Source: Aspidiotus rigidus | Lineage: Eukaryota > Arthropoda > Insecta > Hemiptera > Diaspididae | Direction of reading: 5' to 3' | Length of the DNA: 64,000 nucleotides | Assembly: GCA_035079385.1 (NCBI GenBank) | Contig: JAVHKY010000003.1 | Span: 25,807,501 to 25,871,500, forward strand | The notes under the pieces: generated by a model | What the model saw: only the letters and a program-made list of their open reading frames with translations | What the model was told of the DNA's origin: nothing | Database searches by the model: none | Made by a program: the position numbers and the translations under genes | Shown here: positions 10,243 through 21,900 of the stretch, in pieces | How the letters are laid out: each line of letters opens with the position of its first letter | How positions within the stretch are numbered: the first letter of the stretch is position 1

Positions 10243-11660
10243 CTTCCTATCATATATGGCTGGATAGTCGGAATTTTTCCAAGTCCCCTAGACTTGAATT
10301 TTCTCATACCATTCCAATACAACAGCGAGATCACTCATTCGCCCCACCGAAAGTTGATACCTCAAAATATAGAACACCCATAATTACCTCAAAATATTTC
10401 TCATACAAGACTTATACGACGCCAAGATAGGTAAAGGGGTAAACGAATAATATCTCACGAACACTTGACCTAGTACAAGAATTAATAATAAATAAATAAA
10501 TAAATAAATAAATAGATAAATAAATAAATAAATAATTAAATAAATAAATAATTATATAATTAAATAATTAAATAAATAAAGGCTGAATAGTCGAAATTTT
10601 TCCAAGTCCCCTAGACTTGAATTGTCTCACACCATTCCAATACAACAGCGAGACAGGGGGCGAACGAGCGGAGCGAGTTCGCGCTACCTCATATTTCTCA
10701 TAGAAGACTTATACGACGTCAAGATAGGTAAAGTTTTCCAAGTCCCTCTTCCTATCATATATGGCTGGATAGTCGAAATTTTTCCAAGTCCCCTAGACTT
10801 GAATTGTCTCATACCATTCCAATACAACAGCGAGACAGGGGGCGAACGAGCGGAGCGAGTTCGCGCTACCTCGTATTTCTCAAAAAAGACTTGAATTTTC
10901 TCATACCATTCCAATACAACAGCGAGATCGCTCGTTCGCTCCACCGAAAGTTGATACCTCAAAATATAGAACACCCATAAAATAAATAAATAAATAATAT
11001 TCAATAATTAAATAATTAAATAATTAAATGATTAAATAATTGAATAATTAAATAATTAAATAAATAAAGGCTGGATAGTCGAAATTTTTCCAAGTCCCCT
11101 AGACTTGAATTGTCACATACCATTCCAATACAACAGCGAGACAGGGGGCGAACGAGCGGAGCGAGTTCGCGCTACCTTGTATTTCTCATAGAAGACTTAT
11201 ACGACGCCAAGATAGGTAAGGGGGTAAACGAATTTTTTAAATTACGTTCTTTGGACAGGTAATAGGGGGGTTTCAAACCATTATTTTTTATTCAATCTCT
11301 TGTACTGATAATACACAACTTACAACCCCCTCCCCTTCCGAGAAAGAAACACTTTTCGCGCACAAGTCAGTAACACTCTTCATTTTCCATAGCAACATTC
11401 ATTCCTTTAACGCCGGATGGTTAACGAACTGACGTTCAACTTACCCCGCTCCGAATTTTTCTAAATTAAAATCGAAAAATCTCTAATTCTATCAATCCGA
11501 TTATCAAAAAAATAACCCTATTCCATACAGCAAATATAAAATTTCAATTATTCTCAATTTCATATAAATCGACCCAATACCAACCGAGAATACAAGACTT
11601 ATACGACGCCAAGATAGGTAAGGGGGTAAACGAATAATATCTCACGAACACTTGACCTAG
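10243..11660 (+). repeat. Complex direct-repeat block
   Basis: A composite unit is repeated about four times (near 10258, 10584, 10760 and 11069), with a partial copy at 11590. Its parts are a 45-bp minisatellite fragment, CCCCTAGACTTGAATT, CATACCATTCCAATACAACA, GCGAACGAGCGGAGCGAG and GACTTATACGACGCCAAGAT. ORFs at 10622-11004 are shadows of it. Confidence 0.85.
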
Positions 11661-14354
11661 TAGAAGCCTAGACTAAAATATTTCAAGATGACTGATAAAA
11701 TATAAAAGACATGGAACATGATCTTCATTTATTTGGCTATGCCAGAAAATTTTTCTCGTTTTGTCTGTCTCCGATATGCTTTCGTAAATTTAATCTAAGG
11801 TTACCAGACTTCGTTTCTCGTCTAGTTTTCCATTTTGAAATCAAATCGATTATAAATTTGAATGAGTAACCTTGAAGAATTCCTCATTCGAACTGCGTGT
11901 TACAAAGCATCTTGTTTACCCCACGATATAGAATCGTAACTGCTAAATGTGTTACAGTATGTAAACATAGAAGCTGTTAACATAAATCGAACCTCTTTCC
12001 CTCGAATCTCAGATTACGTGTCCTGCGGTGAACTTTCCCCGCGTTCTGCGTATCTAAGACAACTTTACGGATAAAATGTACCAGCAGTGCATACACCAGA
12101 AAAGGTTAATAGGCGAAACGTCTCTTGTCACCGGAACTTTCGCTCTCATGTAATTATACGAAGTTGCACTACTTGCTTCCTGCGCTTTTCTCAGTCTACA
12201 GGGCCGTTTAATGTGACTTCGAAAACGTCCAACATCAAAAGCGCAGTAAACACACGCGCTAATTAAAGGTAAAAGCGCAACATTATACATTAATGTATAA
12301 TGCGTGGATCCTAATTTGTGTGTCTGTTGGTAAATTGCAATTTGATCAACGAGTAACAGAATAGAATCAAAGTACATGAGTTAGCGCTTGTCTCCACAAT
12401 TGGAAAATAGGACGCTCGGCGTCAATACCGTACATGACAAAATGGAACACGACCAACAGGAGAAACTTTTGGACCTCTCTTGAAGTAAGATTCGGTCGTT
12501 CGACGTTTTGGTACCTCGCCATACCCTGATGATTCGTGAAAAGATAGCCACCACCACTACATTCTTGTAAAGTGTGTACGAATCCCGTGCACTTGAATGA
12601 GGAAAAGACATAAAAAAAAATATTAATTAAAGTTATTAACGCGAGAGCCCTTTTGTATTTTATGGTAACTGTTATCATAAATCAGGCTAACTCGATAGTC
12701 TAGCCTCCGGCAACCCTATCGTCGATCTCTCGCTACTGCCCTTCTTTATTTTCTTGCGCCTGAAAATGCGCAGCTAATCTGAAAAACAAATATAATATTC
12801 AGAAATGGCTTCCTTTTTTGTTCTTCTGATCGTGTACACACACCCGTTAGCCAAAAATATTAAAAGCTGAACGCTACTCTCATTTTGATTACGCAGTGTA
12901 AAACTCCTCGTAACTGGTGTTGAAAATTAAAAACGAAATAACGAATAGAGAAACGGAAATTTGTCGTCGTTCCGTGACGTAGACGACTTCGTTTTTCCCA
13001 TATAGCCTACTTGGACCGAGTTTTAAAAAAGAGCAGCTTGAGTGAAAATATTCCGAGCGCGGATATAATTATCGTTTGATCAACGTTGATTAAAATTCTA
13101 AGACGTAAAAATGCAACAAATACTAATTGCAAACATTCGTGAGCCGAAGAGCGAAAAGCGGAAAAAATTTTAGAACGAGAGAGAGAAAAAGAAATCGACG
13201 GTGGAATGATTGTATAGATTGATTCTCAGTTTCCCTTTTCTGTTTTTCTTTTTTCTCGCAGCATTAACGTGGAATTTTAAAAGCCACCCTGTAATCTATA
13301 GCGCTAATCTCATTAATAAATCAAAAGTTTTTTACTTATTCATCCGTCTGATCTCCTATGGGGCAGTCACCCTTAAATTCTTATTTTCTTTAATTTCTCT
13401 CGCGGAGCGCTACAACTCGAGGGTGTCCCTTCAAAGATGTCGATGTCTCGTAAACGAAGTACCATCGACTTACTTCAGTGTCGACCCTTTGTACACTTTC
13501 TGTCTGCTTGTGTTTCGAGTTCGCATGTATAGCCGAATGCAATTTGAATTCCTTCGAATTAAAAATGTATGCGCGTTGTGGCTCTGAAATTTGTCTTAAT
13601 CGTGTTTACTTTATTATTTTGTTTTCTTGGATAAAAAATATGAATATTTGATCAAGTAACGCGTGTGAGGGTTACAATTGGAATTTTTTGTCCTTTTCGT
13701 CATTTTATTTCACTTCTGAAATTCTCCTCCTTCATTCAGTTGTCTTTGGACCTGACCACTTTCCCGTTCATCAACCCAGTGAAAAGAGTATTCAGTCACA
13801 CGCTTGGTTTTTCTCCATCTCTAAGACTATTGTACGTTCACGCGCTCGACATACTTAGTGAAGCCTTTCTTGGCCCTATAGAATATCTATTTAATTTGAG
13901 TGAATCCTTATTCTTCTATCGAACTCGAAGCAAAATACCCGGTGCAATAATTTTACTCTTTCTTGATTGATCGCTTGATTCTTTCTCGAACTACAGGCGC
14001 GGATCCACGAGGGGAGAGAGTGAAACCTCCTCCATGAACTCAGGAAAAATATCGAAAATGGATCGTAGTCTCATTTCTTCCACAATTCCCGTCCCCTCCC
14101 GAGAAAACAAAGAGAGACATGAAAAAGTTTGTGCTCCAACGTCAAACGGTTCTAAAAGTTTTATTTTTTCTCAAATATTCGTTTGGATCCACTCCTGCAA
14201 CTATTAAAATCTATGGCAAAAAACGAGCAGCGCAATGGGCAATCTGGACCTGACGCAAGATTAGTATGGATGATGAAGGAAAGGGAGATGGTCCAAATTT
14301 CAACCCCTTCCTCTTTTTGAGATGAGAAAAACTACGAAGTTGAATGAGGGGATG
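11661..14354. other. No gene seen
   Basis: Several frames of 100-125 codons exist on both strands, but they are rich in Phe, Leu and Lys, overlap one another and show no family motif. No splice-flanked exon stood out. Confidence 0.35.
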
Positions 14355-14376
14355 CAGGGAACCTGTTTTATTGGGC
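14355..14376 (+). repeat. Isolated CAGGGAACC terminal repeat
   Basis: CAGGGAACCTGTTTTAT matches the first 17 bases of the TIR element at 15728-16185. It is followed by TGGGC, as that element is by GGGGGC. It may be one end of another copy whose rest is lost. Confidence 0.6.
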
Positions 14377-14405
14377 ACATGGGACTCCAAGAACGTTGAT
14401 CTTCT

Positions 14406-14983
14406 TCAAGCACCGACTCCGCGACGGAGGTTGGTGATCCACGACGCAATGGTAACCTTTGAAACAGCGGGCCGGAACAGCTCAATTGATGTACATCCGA
14501 ACCAGCGTCTTAAATCCTTCATCCAGGAGTTCTGTCTTCTTCCTATGGACCGTTTTCCCGCTATTTTCCCCTCTATCAATAATCCGAGAATCTCATATTT
14601 TTCTCCCCGTAAGACATGTCCGAGATAACACAGCTTCCGTTCCTTGATAGAGCGCACAACTTTCACCTGCTTCTTCATTCTATTCAGGACTTCGATGTTG
14701 GTTACTTTCGGTTTCCACGAAATTTTCAAAATGCGGTTCAAACGCCTCTATGCGTTTTTCTAGGGACGCATAATGCCCAGCTTTCGTAACCGTAATATAA
14801 AACTGAGAGGACATAGCATCCCCACATTTGCACTCTCAGCTCAATGCTGAGTTCCTGTCTGACGAACAAATTGCACATCTCTGCGAGAGTAGACCGGGCT
14901 TGTCTTATTCGTGATCGAATTTCGTTTTCCGTGGTTCCATTTGCATCCAAATAGACTAGCTGTATTTCAGGTATTCTTTTCAT
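14406..14983 (-). pseudogene. RTE-type LINE reverse transcriptase C-terminus
   Basis: Two minus-strand frames together match the C-terminal end of RTE/BovB-like endonuclease-reverse transcriptases. The first, 14983-14741, holds RIRQARSTLAEMCNLF and YVLSVLYYGYESW. The second, 14741-14406, holds RKLCYLGHVLRGEKYEI and GKRSIGRRQNSWMKDLR and ends at a natural-looking stop. A small deletion or frameshift near 14740 breaks the frame where EKRIEAF should continue to the RILKISW motif. Reverse transcriptase motifs upstream are absent, so this is a 5'-truncated dead copy. Confidence 0.85.
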
Positions 14984-15367
14984 TCTAGTACAAACCTATT
15001 TATACAGTAGACTAGGCTATTCCAAGCGTATATTACTATAATTTTGACTTCTGGTACGTCATCCGTGACCTTGACCTATTTTAGGGACATGAATCGTCAG
15101 ACCGACTCAGGACCTAATTGTGTCTATTTGTCTGTGTGTGAAACCGGTGCAAATATACAGCGAAAGTGAAGTGAATCTAAATTCGTTACAGACGTAAACC
15201 GAGCCACTTCACCAATTGATGAGAATACCTTTGGGTTTTTAAACTAACTAAGTTGGAGGGTTTCTTCGAATTTACGAGACATAGTAATAATGTAGAAATA
15301 AATTACGATCACGTAAGGAGTGAAAAATTTTTAATGGAAAAATTAATCATAAAATGCACAACACGTG

Positions 15368-15397
15368 TTTCGTACCGACTGTGCGGCACATCATCAG
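15368..15397 (-). ncRNA. Hammerhead-like motif in PLE 1 3' region
   Basis: On the minus strand: CTGATGA (15397-15391), a 6-bp stem GTGCCG with CGGTAC (one G-U pair) closing the loop CACAGT, then GAAA (15371-15368). This has the conserved core and stem II of the hammerhead ribozymes known from PLEs. I could not fit a canonical stem III and cleavage triplet, so activity is doubtful. The equivalent position in PLE 2 carries a similar motif. Confidence 0.5.
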
Positions 15398-15727
15398 TTG
15401 AATGACGAAAAATTGAACAAAAACATATAAAAACTACAAACGGTGGACAAGAGTGCGAAAGGAAGAGAAAGAAAGCGAAAGAGGAGAAGTATGAAGTCAT
15501 TTTTAGGTTGAAACATGATTATAAATCTGAGCAATAAACGGATTAACAAGGGTGAAGCGCGTATCATTAAGGAGAGAAACGCCTGAGAGGGAAGCTGCAG
15601 CAATTATTTCGACTTCTTCGAGTCTGTTGAGAAGGCGGCCCTTAGTAGCCTTATGAAGGAGCTTGAATTCAACAGAGTCAAAGGAGTGGTGAGTATCGAG
15701 GCAATGCTTGGCGATAGCAGATTTTAA

Positions 15728-16185
15728 CAGGGAACCTGTTTTATGGGGGGCTATTTGAGAAATCTGGCGTCCGCCGTGCGCCGTCCAGCGAAAAACTTGG
15801 AAAAATTTCGACCCTCGAGCCATATATGATAGGAGAGGGACTTAGAAAAATTTCTACTCACATGCTATATATGATAGGAGAGGAACTTAGAGAAATTTCC
15901 ACTCCCGAGCTATATATGATAGGAGGGGGAGTTAGAAAAATTTCGACTCTCGAGCTATATATGATAGAAGGGGGACTTGGAAAAATTTCGACTCTCGAGC
16001 CATATATGATAGGAGGGGGACTTAGAAAAATTTCGTCTCTCGAGCTAGAAAAATTTAGATTCTCAAACTATATTATGATAGGCTTATAGTAGGTCTAGGC
16101 CTTCTTTATACTATCTTTATCTAGGTCTAGGCTTCCTTGAATTTTCAATACCAAATCCCATTCGACTCATAAAACAGGTTCCCTG
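15728..16185. mobile_element. 458-bp TIR element nested in PLE 1
   Basis: Perfect 17-bp terminal inverted repeats CAGGGAACCTGTTTTAT (15728-15744) and its complement (16169-16185). The interior is mostly the 45-bp minisatellite. It interrupts the PLE GIY-YIG domain between KLNEER and SAIAKH. No target duplication is visible, so some flanking bases may be lost. Superfamily not assigned; no transposase. Confidence 0.75.
15800..16075 (+). repeat. 45-bp minisatellite array in nested element
   Basis: Five to six diverged units of the same 45-bp repeat as at 9871-10200, in opposite orientation, again reading open as repeats of MIGEGLRKIST. The array is the bulk of the TIR element, which suggests the element family spreads the minisatellite. 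Confidence 0.9.
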
Positions 16186-17210
16186 CGTTCCTCGTTTAAC
16201 TTCGTTAAGGAAGCCGTCGTTTTTTCAGGAAGTTGCCGATGGAAGGCAGAGTGGTGTTCGGAGGAACGTTCGCGCAGGGTGCGACCGGTTTGGCCGATGT
16301 AGACAGCAGAGCAATTAGGAGCTGTACACCTGGTGCAATAAACTCCACTGCACTCTTCGGGGAGAAATTTATCCTTGAGAGAGGATAAGTGCCCTACAGT
16401 GAGAAGGGGATAAAAAGCACAGCGGTACCCATGGGATTCGAGTCTGCGAGCCATCTTGTAGGAGATATGGCCGAGGAAAGACGGACGAACCCAGGAGGGG
16501 GAGTGACGAGGAGAATGGGTACGCTGGAAGGAAGAGACGGATTGCATGGCATGTTCCAAAGATCTACTGGATATAGCCTGGTCGATATTAATAGAGATGT
16601 TATTGAGACGCGCTAGCTCACTGATGTGGCCTTTCTCCTTATTGAAATCGCGAGGTGAGAGAGGAATCGCGAGAAGGTGGTGAATGAAAGCAAATAAGGC
16701 AGAAGAATTTGTGAGAAAAATGATGGAAAGAAGCGTCATTTATGAGAATTCCAGTGTTGGAGAGCTTGCGAAAGACAGAAAAACGAGGAGAACGGCGGTT
16801 GTTCTCGAGGTAGAGAGAGATGGTGAGATCTAAGTAATTGATGGAGGAGCCGCCAGTTTATGATTGATTTTTCTATTAAAAATTTTTCACTCGTTACGTG
16901 ATCGTAATTTATTTCTACATTATTCAAACTAACTAGTTTCCCTAGCCTATTAATTTATACTAGTTTTGTATAATGGGCTAGTAAATCTTGAAACATGGTT
17001 AGAGAAAAGGACCTGGTCTTCGCCCTGATCTTGACATACATTAGGATTACCTTGATGAGAAGTGAGTCACTAAAACGTGGTCCTGCGCCCCCTTCATCGT
17101 TAGCCCAATGATCTTGACTGAAAGAACCTTCTCTTCGTCCGTGATCCCAATAGACCTGTATAATGTAGTGATTGAAAAGGGCTAGCAAGCTTGTGATGAC
17201 CGGAAGAAGG

Positions 17211-18950
17211 AGAGGAGTGGAACTTCAGTATATCCATTCAATATCAGACGCAACAGTCCTACAGGAAGCAAGTTTTGTTGGGAACAATTTGTCTTGTAGA
17301 ACAAAACAAAACAACAGTAAAACTTTTGCAGGTTGGCTCATTTTTGTCTAGTTTAACATCTCGAACATAAAATTTAATGTTCCTTGTCCTACAGTGGGAA
17401 CCACTACGGAATGCGACTCAAGTAGGGTGGAGGGAGAGGGGAGGAGCTTCAGTATATCTGTTACAGTTAAAACCCGAAATCAGTAAATTCTAAAATTCAC
17501 TAGTCAAAACTAGTTGCCACAAATGACTTGAGTCAGAACTAGTTTCGACTAGTTACATGTAAGTCTAGAATTTACCGTGACCCTCAGCCTTGGAGCTAGT
17601 TTTAACTTAAATAATTTCAGGTAAAACTAGTTTTTACTTGTGAAAACTAGAATTGACTAGTAAAAAGTGAAATAGAGAAGAAATTATGATTGTCGGGGAA
17701 CACTAATTTTAACTAGTGAAAACAAGAAGGGTGAATCCAATCAGTAAAATGAATTTCTTCCCTAGTACAAATGTAATTGCATTCTTATCAAGGGTGTTGG
17801 AGCAATTTTTTTTAGAGGCCTCCGGAACGAATACAGAAAATGACTGTCCGACTCCGGTTGCCTCCAGTGGACACGTTTGAAGGCGTCTTCTGACCTCCAA
17901 AGTATGTCTCTGGAAGTACCTCAAAATGCCTCCAGCGCAATTACTGACATTGGAGAAAATGCCTCCGGAGGCACTGTCGAAGAAACCGAAGACGGTTGAT
18001 CAGTGTGACCAGATGTAGCATATTGGCCTACCAGTGTTGCCAGATGACAGATGATACTCACAAGGTGTATTTAAAACTTTGGCTTTTCTTCGAACCGAGC
18101 AGCGCTAGCATCAAAGTGGCTGAATGAGGGTTCGAGGAATAGAATACTGTTGAAAAAAGTGCCTCCTAAAGGATCTTTGGAAGCACCTCCAAGCCTCTAG
18201 GTGGAAGCAAGGTACCTCCGGAGGCAAAATGCTCCAGCCTCCAACATCTTGGTTTAAATCCTCACCATCGGCGCCTCATTGGAGGCGGAGGCAAGGTACC
18301 CCCAGAGACAAAATGCCTCCAGCCTCCAACACCCTTGAATTTTTATTTTTCACAAAGCTTGTTTGTACTTGAATGGTGTGCGTCAATTAGTCACTGTTAG
18401 GTTTGCTCTTGTAACGTATATAGACCGACGAATTCGTATGATATACGGTTTAATGTGTGAATTAAGGAAGAAAAATTTAGAACTCTTTCGTATATTTCAT
18501 TCCAGTGTGAGCTACTTATCCTCAAAGTTGAGCAGAACTACCAAATATCTATCAATTTGGCCGAAGTATGTCTGGAAATACCATCACCTTTTGAACTCGA
18601 ACAATTTCAATTCATTTCAGTTATAACTAGAATTTACTGATGAATTCAAACAATTTTTTTATTCTAGAATTAACTAGTCAAAACTAGTTCTGACTAAAGT
18701 CATTTGTGGCAACTAGTTTTGACTTGTGAATTTTAGAATTTACTGATTTCGGGTTTTAACTGTAACATATCCATTCAATATCTGACGCAACAATCCGACA
18801 AAAAGCAAGTTTTTTTGGGAATAATTTGTGTTGTAGAACAAAACAAGCAATAAGAGCAAAACTTTTGCAGGTTGGCTCATTTTTGTTTGGGTTAACATCT
18901 TGAACATGAAATGTTTTACATTGTTACTAATTTTAGACGCCCATCTAGTC
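17211..18950 (+). repeat. About 227-bp tandem duplication, second unit interrupted
   Basis: Unit 1 (17211-17437) and unit 2 (17438-17458 then 18768-18950) share AACTTCAGTATATCC, GACGCAACA and CTTTTGCAGGTTGGCTCATT. Unit 2 is split by the TIR element at 17459-18767, so unit 1 acts as a local empty site. Confidence 0.8.
17459..18767. mobile_element. 1.3-kb TIR element with TATC target duplication
   Basis: Termini TGTTACAGTTAAAACCCG and its exact complement begin inverted repeats of about 95 bp (17459-17553, 18673-18767). Both flanks carry TATC (17455-17458, 18768-18771). The subterminal parts are packed with AACTAGT words, many forming short palindromes. The middle (17790-18335) has repeated GCCTCCGGAGGC-like and GCCTCCAGCCTCCAAC words and an inner inverted pair (AAGGGTGTTGGAG). 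No transposase frame. TGT ends and a 4-bp duplication occur in Ginger-type transposons, but that assignment is speculative. Confidence 0.8.
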
Positions 18951-18971
18951 ACTTCGAAATTCTCAACCCAA

Positions 18972-21900
18972 AGCTATTGATAAATCTAAGATAGTCCTCA
19001 GGATTCGCTGGGTGGTAAAATAATACCCTCGAAGAAACTTCCGTTTCCATCTAAAACACTACTACAATCGGTATAGAATACGTATCAAATAAACTAATCG
19101 ATCGACGCATAATTAATTACACCTTAAAAAACAACCATAAGAATGATTGAAAATTGTTATTTACTCCGGCAAAAAGGTGTCCTCACATTTTGGAGGAAGC
19201 AGAATTTCAGAACTAATACGATCTACTTCTGCAAACAATAGACCACATAAAGAATTAACCCCACTTGAATGTACTTTTTGTGTGTCATGCTGTTCAAAAA
19301 TTAGAACTGTTCGCAATAAAACGAATAAAATCTGAAAACAGTTCTCGTCGGTCAAATAATTTTGCATGACAGGTCACACCTCTATGATATAATTTAAGCA
19401 AGATTATCCTTCATACAATCCTTCGTTGTTCTAATCCTCGAATTTTTCTTCAAACTCATTATTCTGCTCTACGAGGCGTCAAAAAAGTCAAGTTTTTTGC
19501 GACGATGACTTCAATACGTTCGTTTGTATAGCCCTCTTTTCCTGATCATGTCGACCTTTCGGAAGAGCAGTTAATAGATGAGCTTCTTTTTTCATCCCGT
19601 TTGGTTACAAATCAAAATACTGTACATTATTGATAACGTTAAATGAGGGAAACGAGATGAAATTCACGGAGCGTACGGAAGAAAACTGTAAAAGCATAAA
19701 ACCCTCAATGCACGCGAGAAAAAAAAGGAGCTGTGTACTCTTAATGAGAACGAAATGTATTTTTAACAGGAAAAAAAAAAAAAAAAAAAAACTCATCGGC
19801 CAACGATGGAAGATAACTCGGGCTGGTTGAAAAGGACGATACTGCTTCAGATGGTTGTAGTGTATAAGTAACTTTGAAGGGTGCATGATTGATTTCTGGA
19901 CTAATTGTGTGATCGATGAGCTGGATTCTCTTACGTCATACTTTTCGCGTTGTATATTACGTCAATGTCAGAAAGAGGATAAAAAAGGCGGCGAAAATTA
20001 ACCGGGCGTCCCGACGTATTATGTATCAAAAGAATGATAATTATCGCCATTACGCCTATATTAACCGGCGAATGGTTTATTTTTTTTTTCTTTGAAATTT
20101 TTTCGAAAATAATGATCCGGAACATTAATCAAAGGAGTAAAATTCGTTATTCGGATGCTAGAGTCTCTTCAGTAAAGATATTCAACTTGAACGAACTGAA
20201 CGAAAACTTTAAAATTGAAAGTTTGTAAAATTACCAGAGGTATATTTGAGATTACCGTAGCACTTGTTTGTTTACCGGGAAAAGCTGTTTTCGATAAGCA
20301 ACATTTTTAGCTTGTTCGGTCGCGATGATTGTGAGCTTATCTTTCTATGTTCTCGCTTTCGTGAATATGTGGCTTCTGCACTTACCGAGCTAGACGATGA
20401 GAATCAAACAAAAACCTAGTAAAGGAAAAGGATTTGGTCGGCTTTTCGCGCTACGATGTAGCTCTCTCTCGCTCCACGGCATAATATTGAAAGTAGGATG
20501 GTTGGTGTGTGTGTGTGCTGGTGCAATCAACGAACGATATATAGAGAGAAAAGTAAATCGCGTTTTGCGATAAGCTCGTAAAATCTCGGGAGAAGCTTAA
20601 TCGTACGTGGAGTCGTTATATTCGTTCGGGATTATATCGGATTAATATTTTCTTCCCGATAAGGAAAAGAGAAGACGAAGAAAATATCGCACGCTTGTTT
20701 CATATACACAATATGTAGCCGAAAAACTTTTCTTGCCTGTTGGTGCGTGATTAGAATCTATTGTAAATTCGAGACCACGAGTATATCGAAATCGACGACG
20801 TCTTCGGTGCCACGTTATTATACGTTTTCTAATTTACAGTTCGTCGTCAATTGACCCCCGAGCTCGAGAATGGTGTGCACGGTCTTTTGTTTACGAAATG
20901 TTTTCGATTTGTTTTGTATTATATGGCAAAGGTCCCACGATGACGTACGTGTGGTTAACGAAGAGAAAACATAATAGGACAACGAGATTACGATCTGCGA
21001 GAAAGTGGCACGCGTTAATTCCCACGTGGCGGGTATAGATATGGAGCTTGGTCGGACCCATTTGCCCTTTTGTGATTGAGAATTAGAAATTGACGATACA
21101 GGTGACGTAGTTAGTCACAGTCCTAACAGTCCAAGGTTGCCTCTGTCGAAGAAGAATCCTTACGTACGTAAATTTCAACATTGTCATCTTTTTCAGAGGA
21201 TTCGAAAGTTCTTGCTCATCGGCCTCTAATTTATTTCCTGGTCTGTTTATTACATCTTAATTTTCAGAAAAATGATTTTGTCTTGAAATGAGATTTCCTC
21301 TTGCAAAGAAAAAAGATTTTCTCTAATTTATTCTGTGTCCACAGACGGATTGCAGGGGAGTGAGGGGCCATTGGCCTCAGTATCCTGGACTAAAATATAC
21401 ACCCTAAATGCGGCCAAGAGACGAAGGCCCAAACTATTGGTAGGAATTTTATTTCTAGTGATGGAAATTTGACTCCGAGGCCTTCAAAGGCCGAACTCGA
21501 TCCTATCTGTACCCAATATTTCTTGTATGACTACGAAATGAGTTTGGAAACACTCTTCGAGTTACGTTCTCTGCCTCTACCTCAGGTTCTAAAGAAATCA
21601 TTTTAAATAAGCAGTTTCACGATATGACTTGCTTTTCATATGCTCATCTTTTCGTCACCCCGCTACCATGCGAGAAGAGTCTCATAAGAAATGGGTCATT
21701 TTGTAGATGATCCGAGGTCTTTCATCTTCGTGTGTACGCATAACATGAGTTTTGTCAAATTTTCGAGAAAGTTCTCAAATTCTAGATCTCATCGCTCAGT
21801 TTCGTATTCTGAGAATGCAGACAAAAACTAATTTTCTTAATAACCGGAATGGTATGTCGCCAAAAAGCGGTACTGCGGTGTACACATACTCGCTGATGTC

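Larger units (their letters stand above)
15503..16856 (-). pseudogene. PLE 1 reverse transcriptase end and GIY-YIG nuclease
   Basis: The minus strand first shows the end of the reverse transcriptase: GGSSINYLDLTISLYLEN just inside the truncation, then a frameshift into 16739-16190 with PSFLGHISYKMARRLESHG. The linker and nuclease follow: SGVY, a CxxC-like pair (CTRCTAPNC) and AVYIGQTGRTLRERSSEHH, so both GIY-YIG signature halves are intact. The frame is then cut by the nested TIR element. It resumes at about 15727 with SAIAKHCLDTHHSFDSVEF and HKATKGRLLNRLEEVEII. The polymerase palm is missing, so this copy cannot move by itself. Confidence 0.88.
15287..16923 (-). mobile_element. Penelope-like element 1, 5'-truncated
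   Basis: Body runs from 16856 down to 15287 on the minus strand. At its 5' end it is joined to a 68-bp inverted copy of its own 3' end (16856-16923 against 15287-15353; shared core CACGTAAGGAGTGAAAAATT with one difference). Such a short inverted 3' piece at the truncated 5' end is typical of PLE insertions. A separate TIR element (15728-16185) sits inside the GIY-YIG region. Confidence 0.85.

Noticed and set aside
10622..11004. ORFs of 90-106 codons on both strands
   Set aside because: They overlap direct repeats and microsatellite; both strands are open only because of repeat composition.
12085..12125. PLE-type ribozyme signature around GGCGAAACGTC
   Set aside because: GAAACGTC is present, but no CTGATGA core lies at the right distance, and no PLE coding remnant is nearby.
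13210..13970. Two plus-strand ORFs of 125 and 101 codons
   Set aside because: Hydrophobic, low-complexity composition, no motif, and no splice context; length is within chance for AT-rich DNA.
16163..16177. Shared CGACTCATAAAACAG with 61842-61856 as evidence of related elements
   Set aside because: A 15-bp match is expected by chance in comparing 64 kb with itself, and the flanks differ.
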